Source: Methanobrevibacter sp.
GTDB lineage: Archaea > Methanobacteriota > Methanobacteria > Methanobacteriales > Methanobacteriaceae
Direction: 5' to 3'
Length of the DNA: 64,000 nt
NCBI RefSeq assembly: GCF_017539065.1
Contig: NZ_JAFYHP010000031.1
Location: forward strand, 1-64,000
A program made the translations under genes and the position numbers. The notes beneath the pieces were generated by a model that was given only the letters and a program-made list of their open reading frames with translations, was not told the origin of the DNA and searched no databases. Positions 16,097 through 24,063 of the stretch are shown piece after piece (position 1 is the stretch's first letter; every line of letters begins with the position of its first letter).

Positions 16097-16813
16097 ATGA
16101 AATTATCAAAATCAAAAATAAATTCTTACCTGAAATGCCCATTAGAATTTAAATTCCAGTATATTGATGAAATTGAGGCAGAACCTAATAAGTACATGAT
16201 TTTAGGAAGCGACGTTCACTCAGTAGCCGAAACATTTGCAGATAAATTTGGAGATGAACTTGACAAAGTGGATATCCAAAATGAACTAATTAAGATTGCT
16301 AATGATTTGGATATCGGATATGACATTTCCAATCATGTGGATAATCTAAGCATATTTTTTAAGGAAGTTTTTGTTAATAATGACTATAAATTATTCTCAC
16401 AAGAGGAATACCTGCTTGATGAGAAAAACCGCTTTTCAGGAATATGCGATATTATTTTAGAAGATGAAAATGGGGATCTGGTGGTTATTGACTACAAAAC
16501 AAGCAATTCCAACTCTTTTCATAAATATAGAAGGGAATTATGTTACTATAAACTTCTGGTCGAAAATGTCTATGATAGGGATGTCAGCACTGTCGGAATA
16601 TTCTTTACTAAAAACGGGCGTTTAAGATTGCTTGATGTATATGATGAAGACAATAAACGTAAATTCCTGCATTCCCGTGAAATTGATGAAGCCATTGACA
16701 AATTTTACTTTGTTAGAAATGAGGTCAATAAAGGAAATTTTTATGCCAAACCTCAATATTTGTGCAGATTCTGTACTTATAAGGATATCTGTGATGAGAA
16801 TTCCTACTTTTAG
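16097..16813 (+). CDS. PD-(D/E)XK nuclease of the Cas4/RecB type
   Basis: About 238 residues, from an ATG 7 nt after the glycosyltransferase stop. The nuclease core is visible as SGICDII, then VVIDYKTSNS (the D-Y-K form of E-x-K), then the QxxxY-like RRELCYYKLLV. An early Cys in SYLKCPLEFKFQY and the C-terminal CRFCTYKDIC give four cysteines placed as in the Fe-S cluster of Cas4 and AddB. Family members are 5'-3' exonucleases in repair or CRISPR adaptation. No cas gene is nearby, so a repair role is more likely. Confidence 0.85.
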   Translation: MKLSKSKINSYLKCPLEFKFQYIDEIEAEPNKYMILGSDVHSVAETFADKFGDELDKVDIQNELIKIANDLDIGYDISNHVDNLSIFFKEVFVNNDYKLFSQEEYLLDEKNRFSGICDIILEDENGDLVVIDYKTSNSNSFHKYRRELCYYKLLVENVYDRDVSTVGIFFTKNGRLRLLDVYDEDNKRKFLHSREIDEAIDKFYFVRNEVNKGNFYAKPQYLCRFCTYKDICDENSYF

Positions 16814-16913
16814 ATGGCTTCCATTGTTGAAAAAAAGAATTTTTAATAATGAGAGTTTGAGAAAATAATTAATTTTTAGGCATACCTAATTTTTAGAAAA
16901 TTATAAAAAAATA

Positions 16914-16945
16914 ATGAAGTTATGAGGTTGTATCCTCAACTTCAT
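16914..16945 (-). terminator. Hairpin terminator containing the antiporter stop codon
   Basis: Minus-strand ATGAAGTT and GAGG arms pair with CCTC and AACTTCAT (12 bp, 2-nt bulge, 6-nt loop), and ATTATTTTTTT follows. The TAA stop of the antiporter gene is within the stem. Confidence 0.65.
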
Positions 16946-18656
16946 CAAAATCTACTTTTTCACCTAACAATTTAAGACCAATGTACAATACAACGATACC
17001 TACTGGAAGAGAGAAGTAGAAAGGAACGCCTAAACCAGCAGGGATGTAACCGATAACTATAGTCACTACAGCTACAAAGATTGCATAGTAAATTTGTGTC
17101 TGAACGTGGTCAATATGGTTACAGCTTGTTCCCATAGAGGAAAGAATTGTGGTATCTGAAATTGGAGAACAGTGATCTCCAAAGATAGCTCCGGTCAATA
17201 CACCACTTGTACAGACAATTGTAAAGGACATGTCTCCTGTACTGATTGCCCAAGCAAGAGGAATCGCCAAAGGCATCAAGATACTCATTGTACCATAGGA
17301 AGTACCTGTTGCAAATGAAATTAATGCTCCTAAAATGAAGATTAATGTTGGTACAATAAACGCTGGTATTGTACTGCTTAAAACACCTACTAGATAGTCA
17401 GCAGTACCGATTTCACCAATGACCCCACCTAATGACCAAGCAAGAAGCAAAATTACACCGGTAATAACAATGGTTTTCATACCGCCAATCCATTCTGAGA
17501 TTGCATCTTCTATTGTTAAAATGTGTTCACATACAGCCATTACGATAGCCACAATGGAAGCAAGAAGTGCAGCTTGGAAAAGCGCTACAGATGCATCAGA
17601 TTGAGATAATGCTGTGTAAATACCATTAAATGACAATGGAGAGGATTGCATAATAGCAATAAGGGCTTGATCTTCTCCACCTAAAATTGTGGTGTACCCG
17701 CTCCAGTAAAATGCAATAAGAGCACCGATAATCAAGGTACCGATTGGTATGATTGCATTCCATACGGATAATTTAACGCCTTCAACAGGTTTGATTTCAT
17801 CGAAACCAGGAGCTTGAGGAACAATAATTTCTTCATCTTCTTTTCTAGCACGAGCAGCTTGCTCTGCTTTTTTCATTGGACCAAATTCATATAAGGTTAA
17901 AGCAGAAATCACAATGAAAATTAAAATAAATATGTTATAGAACCTGTATGGAATAGTTTGTAAAAATATTCCGAAACCAGTTACGTTAGTTACTCCTACA
18001 GATTGGAAACCGGCTGCAATTAAACTGATTTCTAATCCAATCCAAGTGGAAATAATTGCAATACCAGCTACAGGAGCTGCAGTTGCGTCAACTACAAATG
18101 CTAATTTTTCTCTAGATACTTTAAGTTTATCCATTACAGGTCTCATAATAGGACCTACAATCAAGGAGTTAGCATAATCATCAAAGAATACACATAATCC
18201 TAAAATCCAAGTGAATAATTGAGCTTTTCTAGGAGTGTCTGCTCTTTTTGCAAATGCATCAGCAAGAGCTTTTGCCCCACCCATTTTTGTTACTAACTGG
18301 ATAATACCTCCAATAAGTAAACATTGAAGGATAATTCCCGCATTCCAAGGGTCAGCCATACATGAGATAACTTGTGAACCTAAGTTCAAGAATGCGTTAA
18401 TTGCGGTAGAAACAATGTTTAAATCGTTTACACTTAACATGAATTCTCCAACAAATACCCCAATGAACAAAGATAAAACTGTCTCTTTTGTAATAAATGC
18501 TAAAGCAATAGCGATAAGAGGTGGTAATAATGTTAATATACCAAATCTAACAGAGTTATCTGCATCCGCAGGTGTGGATGAAATCCATAAAGATAAAACG
18601 AATAAAGCAATGATGGAAACAGCTGCAATTAATCCTATTTTCATTTTATCATTCAT
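16920..18656 (-). CDS. NhaC-family Na+/H+ antiporter
   Basis: A 578-residue polytopic membrane protein with about 12 spans, exchanging Na+ and H+ (or a related solute) to keep pH and sodium balance, important for sodium-driven methanogenesis. Features seen are the first span (GLIAAVSIIALFVLSLWI), LFTWILGLCVFFDDYANSLIVGP with its Asp pair typical of NhaC, ATAAPVAGIAIISTWIGLEI, and TGAIFGDHCSPISDTTILSS near the C-terminus, the family's GDxxSPxSDTT signature. A charged cytoplasmic loop (KKAEQAARARKEDEE) divides it. Substrate choice within the family is uncertain. GTGATAATAAA precedes the ATG. Confidence 0.9.
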   Translation of the reverse strand: MNDKMKIGLIAAVSIIALFVLSLWISSTPADADNSVRFGILTLLPPLIAIALAFITKETVLSLFIGVFVGEFMLSVNDLNIVSTAINAFLNLGSQVISCMADPWNAGIILQCLLIGGIIQLVTKMGGAKALADAFAKRADTPRKAQLFTWILGLCVFFDDYANSLIVGPIMRPVMDKLKVSREKLAFVVDATAAPVAGIAIISTWIGLEISLIAAGFQSVGVTNVTGFGIFLQTIPYRFYNIFILIFIVISALTLYEFGPMKKAEQAARARKEDEEIIVPQAPGFDEIKPVEGVKLSVWNAIIPIGTLIIGALIAFYWSGYTTILGGEDQALIAIMQSSPLSFNGIYTALSQSDASVALFQAALLASIVAIVMAVCEHILTIEDAISEWIGGMKTIVITGVILLLAWSLGGVIGEIGTADYLVGVLSSTIPAFIVPTLIFILGALISFATGTSYGTMSILMPLAIPLAWAISTGDMSFTIVCTSGVLTGAIFGDHCSPISDTTILSSMGTSCNHIDHVQTQIYYAIFVAVVTIVIGYIPAGLGVPFYFSLPVGIVVLYIGLKLLGEKVDFDEVEDTTS

Positions 18657-18904
18657 TTTATTATCACACCATTTTTCCTATATTTATTAAAATAATTAAT
18701 TATTCTATAAATAAAAAAGCCAATTTTACATTAACTTTAATATTACACTTAAATATTGTTTTTAATACTATAAAAATATTATTTTAAATTTTAATAAAAT
18801 ATCAAAAATTTAAAGGGATTATATCATATTAAAATGTGGATTTGAATTATTTGTAAATAAAAAATGAATAACAAATATATTAAATAAAACCCAAAATTAA
18901 TTAC

Positions 18905-19849
18905 ATGAAAATTTTAGTGATTGGCGCAGGCGGTGTAGGAATAGGACTTGCAACATCAGTTGCATCTCAGGGCGCGGATGTTTCAATTTATGCACGTGGT
19001 GAAACCGCAAAGGCCATAAAAGAAAACGGAATCAAAAGAACAGGACTATTTACACATTATGAGATAGAAAACGTACCGGTTTATGAATCCTACGAAGAAA
19101 TTCCAAAAAGCACATTCGATTATATATTCATAACCTCCAAAACAACCGCCAATGAGGATATATCAGATAACTTAAATGAGCATAGGGACATCCTTAAAAA
19201 CAACACCAAAATCATTATCTTTCAAAACGGATTTGGTAATGACGAGCCATATCTTAGATACTTCACCGAAAAGCAGGTATTCTCTTCAAGAGTAATCACA
19301 GGATTTACAAGGCCTGAAAGGCACATCAGTGAAGTTACAGTATACACCGAACCGATTCTTTTGGGATCCCTTCAAAAAGAAGATCCAAAAGATTTACAGG
19401 AAATTGCCGATTTGATTACCTCATCAGGAATCAACTGTGAAACTACACATGAAGTCGATAAATACCTGTGGGCGAAAATGCTTTACAACTGTACACTAAA
19501 TCCATTGGGCGCAATACTGGACGTTACTTACGGCCAGCTTACAGAAAACCCATACACCCTGGAAATAATGGACAATGTCATCGATGAAATATTTGAAGTC
19601 ATAAAGGCATCACCATATGAGACTCTTTGGCAAACTTCCGATGATTACAAAGACATTTTCTACTCCAAATTAGTTCCTGATACATATAATCATTATTCAT
19701 CAACTCACCAAGACATTCAAAGGAAAATACCGACGGAAATTGATTCACTGAATGGAAAAGTCATCCAACTTGGTAAACAATTTAATATCGATGTAAGTAC
19801 CAATAAGCTTATTTATAATCTCATTAAAGCTATTGAAAGTACCTTTTGA
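18905..19849 (+). CDS. Ketopantoate reductase family protein
   Basis: A 314-residue NAD(P)-dependent reductase of the PanE/ApbA family. The Rossmann motif GAGGVGIGLA is at the N-terminus. Next come FITSKTT, FQNGFGND, the catalytic-Lys region LWAKMLYNCTLNPLGAI and the C-terminal PTEIDSLNGKVIQLGK. It would make pantoate for coenzyme A, and the window also has pantoate kinase. Some relatives act on other 2-oxoacids. A TATA-like AAATATATTAAAT centred about 28 nt before the ATG and no ribosome site suggest a leaderless message. Confidence 0.86.
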   Translation: MKILVIGAGGVGIGLATSVASQGADVSIYARGETAKAIKENGIKRTGLFTHYEIENVPVYESYEEIPKSTFDYIFITSKTTANEDISDNLNEHRDILKNNTKIIIFQNGFGNDEPYLRYFTEKQVFSSRVITGFTRPERHISEVTVYTEPILLGSLQKEDPKDLQEIADLITSSGINCETTHEVDKYLWAKMLYNCTLNPLGAILDVTYGQLTENPYTLEIMDNVIDEIFEVIKASPYETLWQTSDDYKDIFYSKLVPDTYNHYSSTHQDIQRKIPTEIDSLNGKVIQLGKQFNIDVSTNKLIYNLIKAIESTF

Positions 19850-19858
19850 AACTAAAAC

Positions 19859-19866
19859 TTTATATA
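19859..19866 (+). promoter_or_regulatory. TATA box of the SseB-like gene array
   Basis: TTTATATA preceded by A-rich BRE-like AAAAC, ten bases after the ketopantoate reductase stop. Initiation about 25 bp downstream would put the hairpin at 19886 at the very start of the RNA. Confidence 0.55.
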
Positions 19867-19885
19867 GGTGTAAAAGAAAAATAGT

Positions 19886-19929
19886 ATTGTTCATATTGTT
19901 ATGTACTATTTTTTTATAATATGAACAAT
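19886..19929 (+). promoter_or_regulatory. Perfect 12-bp leader hairpin before the SseB-like array
   Basis: ATTGTTCATATT (19886-19897) and AATATGAACAAT (19918-19929) are exact reverse complements with a 20-nt U-rich loop. It lies between the TATA box and the first gene, about 95 nt before the start codon at 20025. It could be an RNA hairpin in the leader or a DNA operator near the transcription start. Confidence 0.6.
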
Positions 19930-19942
19930 GGTGATGGTTGAA

Positions 19943-19978
19943 ATGAGCATTCGTTTGTATTCCTTTAGTGGTGTTTAG
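19943..19978 (+). CDS. Possible 11-codon leader peptide
   Basis: ATG with the strong site GGTGATGG 6-13 nt upstream encodes MSIRLYSFSGV and stops at TAG, about 46 nt before the first SseB-like gene. It comes directly after the leader hairpin. Too short for certain calling; the near-ideal ribosome site is the reason to list it. An in-frame ATG three codons upstream gives a 14-residue version. Confidence 0.3.
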   Translation: MSIRLYSFSGV

Positions 19979-20024
19979 GAAGAGAATGTTCATTTGTTTT
20001 TAAAAACTTATTTTTGTGATTATT

Positions 20025-20513
20025 ATGAGTGAACTTAAAGAATTAATAGAAAAATTTATTGAACTTGATGATGATTTAGAAGAAAAAATCGAAGCTTATC
20101 TTGAAACTGCAGACGAAATCGATGAAAAATTCGATCAAGAAAACGAAGAGCAGATTGATGAAATGGGAGAACTTTATCATGAAATCGAACATAAGGTTTT
20201 CAATGAAGAGTTCATTATTGTTTTTAATCAATCCGCAGAAGAAAAAGAGGTTGTCGCCTTAATCATCAGTGATGAGGATGAAGAATCCGAAGAGTTCGTA
20301 ATACCTGTTTTCACAGATGAAGATGAAGCTGAAATTGCCATTGCTGAATTCAAAGAACAATTCGGCGAAATTGAATTTGAATGTGAGAAAAAAATAGGCA
20401 GTGAAATCGTAGCAGACCACTCAGAAGATGAAGATTTCGTTGGCCTTGCAGTCAATGCACCTCAATGGGACTTTGTAATTGCAAGTGAAGATGTACACGA
20501 TTGCAGTGAATAG
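20025..20513 (+). CDS. SseB-like protein A (acidic)
   Basis: About 162 residues, very acidic and helical in the first half (repeated Glu/Asp with EKIEAYLETADEIDEKFDQE). The second half has the SseB N-terminal-domain hallmark FVIPVFTDEDEAEIAI, then DFVGLAVNAPQWDFVI. SseB-domain proteins have no settled function. I used the ATG preceded by GTGAT rather than the GTG within that site. It is the first of three adjacent paralogues (A, B, C), with B starting 2 nt after its stop. The leader carries a hairpin and a possible small ORF. Confidence 0.75.
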   Translation: MSELKELIEKFIELDDDLEEKIEAYLETADEIDEKFDQENEEQIDEMGELYHEIEHKVFNEEFIIVFNQSAEEKEVVALIISDEDEESEEFVIPVFTDEDEAEIAIAEFKEQFGEIEFECEKKIGSEIVADHSEDEDFVGLAVNAPQWDFVIASEDVHDCSE

Positions 20514-20515
20514 AT

Positions 20516-20959
20516 ATGAAACCCGAAGATTACCAGGACTATCAAAAAAATAATATCAAAGCTTCCAAAAGCCAACTGAAAGAGTATATTCAGATATATG
20601 CAGATATGGTAAAAAAGCTTAAGAGCGAGGATGCCATAGAACTTGAAGCCGTGAAGACAAACATTAGGGATGCCTATCCGACTGAAATCTACTTTACATT
20701 GGTTGATGAAATTGACAGGCCAGTTAAATTAACATTGACAGAAACAAGCAAGGAATATATCATTCCAGTTTTTACGGACATGAGGGAATATGCAATAGGA
20801 AGCGCCAAGATATCCAAACTGTTCTTGGACAAGCTTGATTTGAAGGTAATCACTCCGGAAGATATTGCTGAGTTAGCTGAAAATGATGAATATTTTGAAG
20901 GCTTTGTAGTCAATCCACACTCACAGAACTTCAATTTTGATAGAAACGGTGATTTTTGA
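20516..20959 (+). CDS. SseB-like protein B
   Basis: A 147-residue paralogue of the preceding protein. A Lys-rich helical N-terminus is followed by YIIPVFTDMREYAIGSAKIS and a C-terminal block FEGFVVNPHSQNFNF corresponding to FVGLAVNAPQW in A. Unknown function. The GTGA near its start serves as ribosome site, inside the end of gene A. Its stop overlaps the ATG of gene C (TGATG), so A, B and C are translationally coupled. Confidence 0.75.
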   Translation: MKPEDYQDYQKNNIKASKSQLKEYIQIYADMVKKLKSEDAIELEAVKTNIRDAYPTEIYFTLVDEIDRPVKLTLTETSKEYIIPVFTDMREYAIGSAKISKLFLDKLDLKVITPEDIAELAENDEYFEGFVVNPHSQNFNFDRNGDF

Positions 20960-21222
20960 TGTATATCTGCCCAACAATCGGCGAAGATCATGAAAAGGAC
21001 TTCCTTGTAACAGGGTCCTTGGATGATTTTAAAATTATTGTTTTTTCCAGTTTAGATGAATACAATAAAGGTTTTGAATATTTAGAACTAGTTGATTATG
21101 AACCTACGGAAGTTTCCGATGAGCTGTTTCATGAATTGGCTTTAAATGATGATGCTTTCAGTGGTCTGATTTTGGATATTCATTCCGAAAACAAAATAAT
21201 ATCAAAAGAAGAATTACTCTAA
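20959..21222 (+). CDS. SseB-like protein C, shortened
   Basis: An 87-residue protein that aligns by eye with the C-terminal half of B: IIVFSSLDEYNKGFEYLEL occupies the place of IPVFTDMREYAIG, and FSGLILDIHSEN matches FEGFVVNPHSQN. The Pro-Val-Phe-Thr-Asp core is degenerate and the N-terminal helical part is missing, so it is a truncated or diverged paralogue. GGTGAT lies 5-10 nt before the ATG. The 3' end overlaps the convergent basic-protein gene by 9 bp. Confidence 0.65.
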   Translation: MYICPTIGEDHEKDFLVTGSLDDFKIIVFSSLDEYNKGFEYLELVDYEPTEVSDELFHELALNDDAFSGLILDIHSENKIISKEELL

Positions 21223-21230
21223 TTCTTCTT
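21206..21230. terminator. Shared hairpin at two convergent stop codons
   Basis: AAGAAGAATTA-CTC-TAATTCTTCTT, a perfect 11-bp stem with a 3-nt loop. Both convergent genes stop inside it. It may act in both directions, though neither side has a strong T-tract, and the repeated Glu codons could give the symmetry by chance. Confidence 0.4.
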
Positions 21231-21489
21231 CATTCTCTTCTTCTACATTATCATTATTTTGCTGATAATATTTGTATCTGTAAGACATTTTAAAACCAGA
21301 AATGACTTCCCTTTTAGGCCTTCTTTTGCGTTTGATTCTAGGTCCGTTCATCTCCTTGAATTTCTCCTGGTGAGGTTTAGCAAGGTTCCTATTTTCCCTT
21401 TTAAACTGAGAAACCCTATGTCTGGAATGTGGAGACCTGTACATTCTTTTTCTAAGAAGCCGTCTGCTGGATGTTACACGTCTTATCAA
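21214..21489 (-). CDS. Small charge-segregated protein, unknown
   Basis: A 91-residue protein from a TTG start with GTGAT just upstream. The first 70 residues are strongly basic (RRVTSSRRLLRKRMYRS, RIKRKRRPKRE). The last 15 are acidic (NDNVEEENEEELE). The basic part suggests nucleic-acid or ribosome binding; no family recognised. It follows the 64-residue gene by 5 nt and is probably co-transcribed with it. Confidence 0.55.
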   Translation of the reverse strand: MIRRVTSSRRLLRKRMYRSPHSRHRVSQFKRENRNLAKPHQEKFKEMNGPRIKRKRRPKREVISGFKMSYRYKYYQQNNDNVEEENEEELE

Positions 21490-21494
21490 TCAAA

Positions 21495-21689
21495 TCACTT
21501 TCTTCTGTTTAAGTTTTTAGTAGCAGATTTATCTAAAGTAGCTTGAATTTCATCAATTCTTTCAACTACCACTTTAATTGCTTGTTCACCTTGACGAGTA
21601 GGGTTGATACCTTGTTCCACAAGTAAAGCATCCCTGATATCTCTTAATCTGTCAATTGAATCAATTTTCATTATAGTACTATAAAACAT
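21495..21689 (-). CDS. Small helical protein, unknown
   Basis: A 64-residue protein with a clear AGGAGGAAATCTA site before the ATG. It is rich in charged helix-forming residues (SIDRLRDIRDALLVEQG, QAIKVVVERIDEIQATLDK) with a basic end (NLNRRK). I do not recognise it. It is divergently arranged to msrAB and leads a two-gene transcript with the basic protein. Confidence 0.6.
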   Translation of the reverse strand: MFYSTIMKIDSIDRLRDIRDALLVEQGINPTRQGEQAIKVVVERIDEIQATLDKSATKNLNRRK

Positions 21690-21765
21690 TAGATTTCCTC
21701 CTAATCACTTATAATTTTTAGTTCAAGTAATAAAAATATTTTATGTTAACAACATAATAATTAAT

Positions 21766-22632
21766 ATGTTTGAAAAACAGCAGGTCATCTATCTGGCTGG
21801 AGGATGCTTTTGGGGTGTTGAAGCATTCATTTCACGCCTTAAAGGTGTAAACAATACTGAAGTAGGTTATGCCAACGGGATGGATTTGGCGCCGACATAT
21901 GAAAAAGTATGCACCGGAAAAACAGGACATGCAGAAACCGTCAAAGCCACATATAACCCTAAAATCATCTCATTGGAAGAGATTCTTGAGAATTTTTTCA
22001 AAATTATTGATCCCTACACCAGAAACCGCCAGGGAGCAGATATCGGAACACAGTATCGTACAGGAATATACTGGCAGGAGAAATCTCAAAAAGCTATTGT
22101 CCTTAACTTTTTGAAGGAAAAGCAAAAGGCATCACAAAAAAGAATTGTAGTCGAGGCACGTGCAATAGGCAATTTCTTCCCTGCTGAAAGCTATCATCAG
22201 AAGTATCTTGAAAGGAATCCGAACGGCTATTGTCATGTTGATTTAAATGCAATAAACGATGAAGAATTCGGCCACTTGTCAAAAGAAGAGTATGAAATAA
22301 CACAGCTTTCTATGACAGAACAACCATTCAGTGGAAAATACTATGACTTTTTTGAAGATGGTGTGTATGTGGATGTTGTAAATGGCGAAGTTTTGTTTTC
22401 TTCAGAGGACAAGTTCGACTCGGGATGCGGCTGGCCGGCATTTTCAAAGCCAATTTCAGAAGACGTTATAGTTAAGCATAGGGATTTCTCACATGGAACA
22501 ACACGCATTGAAGTGAGAAGCGCCAAATCAAACTCACATTTGGGCCATCTGTTTCATGACGGGCCAGGAGGTTCTCCGCGCTATTGCATTAACTCTGCTG
22601 CATTGAGATTTGTTCCAAAAGATGAGAAATAA
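21766..22632 (+). CDS. msrAB: Fused methionine sulfoxide reductase A/B
   Basis: Repairs both S and R methionine sulfoxide. Residues 1 to about 155 are MsrA, with the catalytic Cys14 in GGCFWG and [10 protein letters not shown]. Residues about 165-288 are MsrB, with [22 protein letters not shown] and catalytic Cys274 in [13 protein letters not shown]. The zinc-binding CxxC pairs of some MsrB proteins are absent. A-then-B fusion is common in bacteria and in gut methanogens. A T8 run follows the stop. It is flanked by SseB-like genes, though no functional link is known. Confidence 0.97.
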   Translation: MFEKQQVIYLAGGCFWGVEAFISRLKGVNNTEVGYANGMDLAPTYEKVCTGKTGHAETVKATYNPKIISLEEILENFFKIIDPYTRNRQGADIGTQYRTGIYWQEKSQKAIVLNFLKEKQKASQKRIVVEARAIGNFFPAESYHQKYLERNPNGYCHVDLNAINDEEFGHLSKEEYEITQLSMTEQPFSGKYYDFFEDGVYVDVVNGEVLFSSEDKFDSGCGWPAFSKPISEDVIVKHRDFSHGTTRIEVRSAKSNSHLGHLFHDGPGGSPRYCINSAALRFVPKDEK

Positions 22633-22679
22633 GATTTTTTTTGAATGATTATATATTAAAAAAGATATAATATGATACA

Positions 22680-23075
22680 ATGAAATTAGAAGAAATAAAA
22701 AACCCTGATTTAAAAAATTATATAAATCTAGTTTACATGCAAGGTGAAAACAAAAACCAAGAAGCAATCGATAAATTAGAGCAGGAAATTAAAGAATACA
22801 TTAATGAATATCCCCTCATTATTTCCATTGAAGATAATGAAGCCGTAAAAATTCCATATGGCAATGATGGCGAATATGTGGTCCCCGTATTTACTGATGA
22901 GAGAGAATACACTTTAGGGATGCAATATTTCTCATTGAATGTTATGGATGAAAACAAGGATTATATCATTGAAAAACTGGATTACTTAAAAAAATTAAAA
23001 GAAGATCCTAATTTCTTAGGATATCTTGTAAATATTAGTAGCGCAAGCTATATCATCAACACTAGCTTACTCTAA
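22680..23075 (+). CDS. SseB-like protein D
   Basis: A 131-residue fourth paralogue of the array. A helical N-terminus (NQEAIDKLEQEIKEYI) leads to YVVPVFTDEREYTLGMQYF and then FLGYLVNISSAS, matching the two conserved blocks of proteins A and B. Unknown function. It is separated from A-C by two minus-strand genes and msrAB. A weak TGATAC precedes the ATG. Its end overlaps the convergent mrp gene by 9 bp. Confidence 0.72.
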   Translation: MKLEEIKNPDLKNYINLVYMQGENKNQEAIDKLEQEIKEYINEYPLIISIEDNEAVKIPYGNDGEYVVPVFTDEREYTLGMQYFSLNVMDENKDYIIEKLDYLKKLKEDPNFLGYLVNISSASYIINTSLL

Positions 23076-24047
23076 AAACTCTTTTTTTATATCTTCAACT
23101 ATTTCCCTAAATCTTTTTGACACTTCATCGGAAGGATCTAGAACGGAAATTGTTGCCTCTTTATTTGGTGCGTTAGAAACGCTTTCCTCGATTGGCAAAT
23201 CGCCTAAATAGGTAATTTCCATCTCTTCAGCGAATTTCTTACCGTTACCTTCGCCAAAAATGTGCAATTTTTCATTACAATGCGGACAGGTGTAATAGGC
23301 CATGTTTTCAATAAGGCCGATTTTTTCAATATTCATCAATTCCACCATCTTGACACATTTGAGCACATCTTCCTGTGAAACGACATTCGGTGTGGTAACC
23401 ATCAATACCAAATCGGCATCAGGAATGGTTTGAAGAACAGTTAACGGTTCATCACCTGTTCCAGGCGGATTGTCAATAACCAAAAAGTCTAGCGGACCCC
23501 AATTTGAATCAGCAATCAATTGTTTGATAGCGCCTGTTTTTTGCGGGCCTCTCCAAATAATCGGCCTGTCCAAACTGTCGATTAGGAATGCCATGGACAT
23601 TACTTTCAAACCGCTAGGAGTTACAACAGGGAACAATGACTGTTTGTATTCCTCTTTCTTGTCTTCAATCAATTGCTGCTGCTCTTCTTGAGTTAAGTCC
23701 TTTTTAGCAAATTCATCTTCAATTATTGCTTTGAAGGCTTCGAATTGGTATTGATTGAATCCCTCTTCAAGCATGTCAATACCAAGCATTTTAGGTATGT
23801 TAGGACCGTGAATATCCGCATCTAAAATACCTGTTTTGTATCCCATTGCCTGCAAGGTTTCAGCGATGTTTGCAGCTACAGTGGATTTTCCCACTCCACC
23901 TTTTCCACTCATTACAATAATCTTATATTTAATTTGACCTAAGTTCTTAGCTAACCTAATCTCTTGCTGTATCATTTGCATTTGTTGTTCAGGAGTCATT
24001 TGACCCCCATGACCGTGATGGCCATGACCGTGACCTTGTTCTGCCAT
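23067..24047 (-). CDS. Mrp/NBP35-family Fe-S cluster carrier ATPase
   Basis: A 326-residue P-loop protein (ApbC/Mrp/NBP35 family) that transfers [4Fe-4S] clusters to target proteins. A His/Gly-rich N-terminus (HGHGHHGHGG), possibly metal-binding, precedes the deviant Walker A GKGGVGKST near residue 48. Next are DADIHGPNIPKMLG, VIDNPPGTGDEPLT (Walker B region) and the C-terminal CPHC that bridges a cluster between subunits. GGGGGAGAG precedes the ATG. The flavoprotein gene ends 16 nt upstream, so they are probably co-transcribed. Confidence 0.92.
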   Translation of the reverse strand: MAEQGHGHGHHGHGGQMTPEQQMQMIQQEIRLAKNLGQIKYKIIVMSGKGGVGKSTVAANIAETLQAMGYKTGILDADIHGPNIPKMLGIDMLEEGFNQYQFEAFKAIIEDEFAKKDLTQEEQQQLIEDKKEEYKQSLFPVVTPSGLKVMSMAFLIDSLDRPIIWRGPQKTGAIKQLIADSNWGPLDFLVIDNPPGTGDEPLTVLQTIPDADLVLMVTTPNVVSQEDVLKCVKMVELMNIEKIGLIENMAYYTCPHCNEKLHIFGEGNGKKFAEEMEITYLGDLPIEESVSNAPNKEATISVLDPSDEVSKRFREIVEDIKKEFLE

Positions 24048-24063
24048 TATACTCTCCCCCTAT

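Noticed and set aside
19745..19993. An 82-codon minus-strand frame over the end of the ketopantoate reductase gene
   Set aside because: It overlaps a well-supported gene and the leader hairpin region and has no ribosome site.
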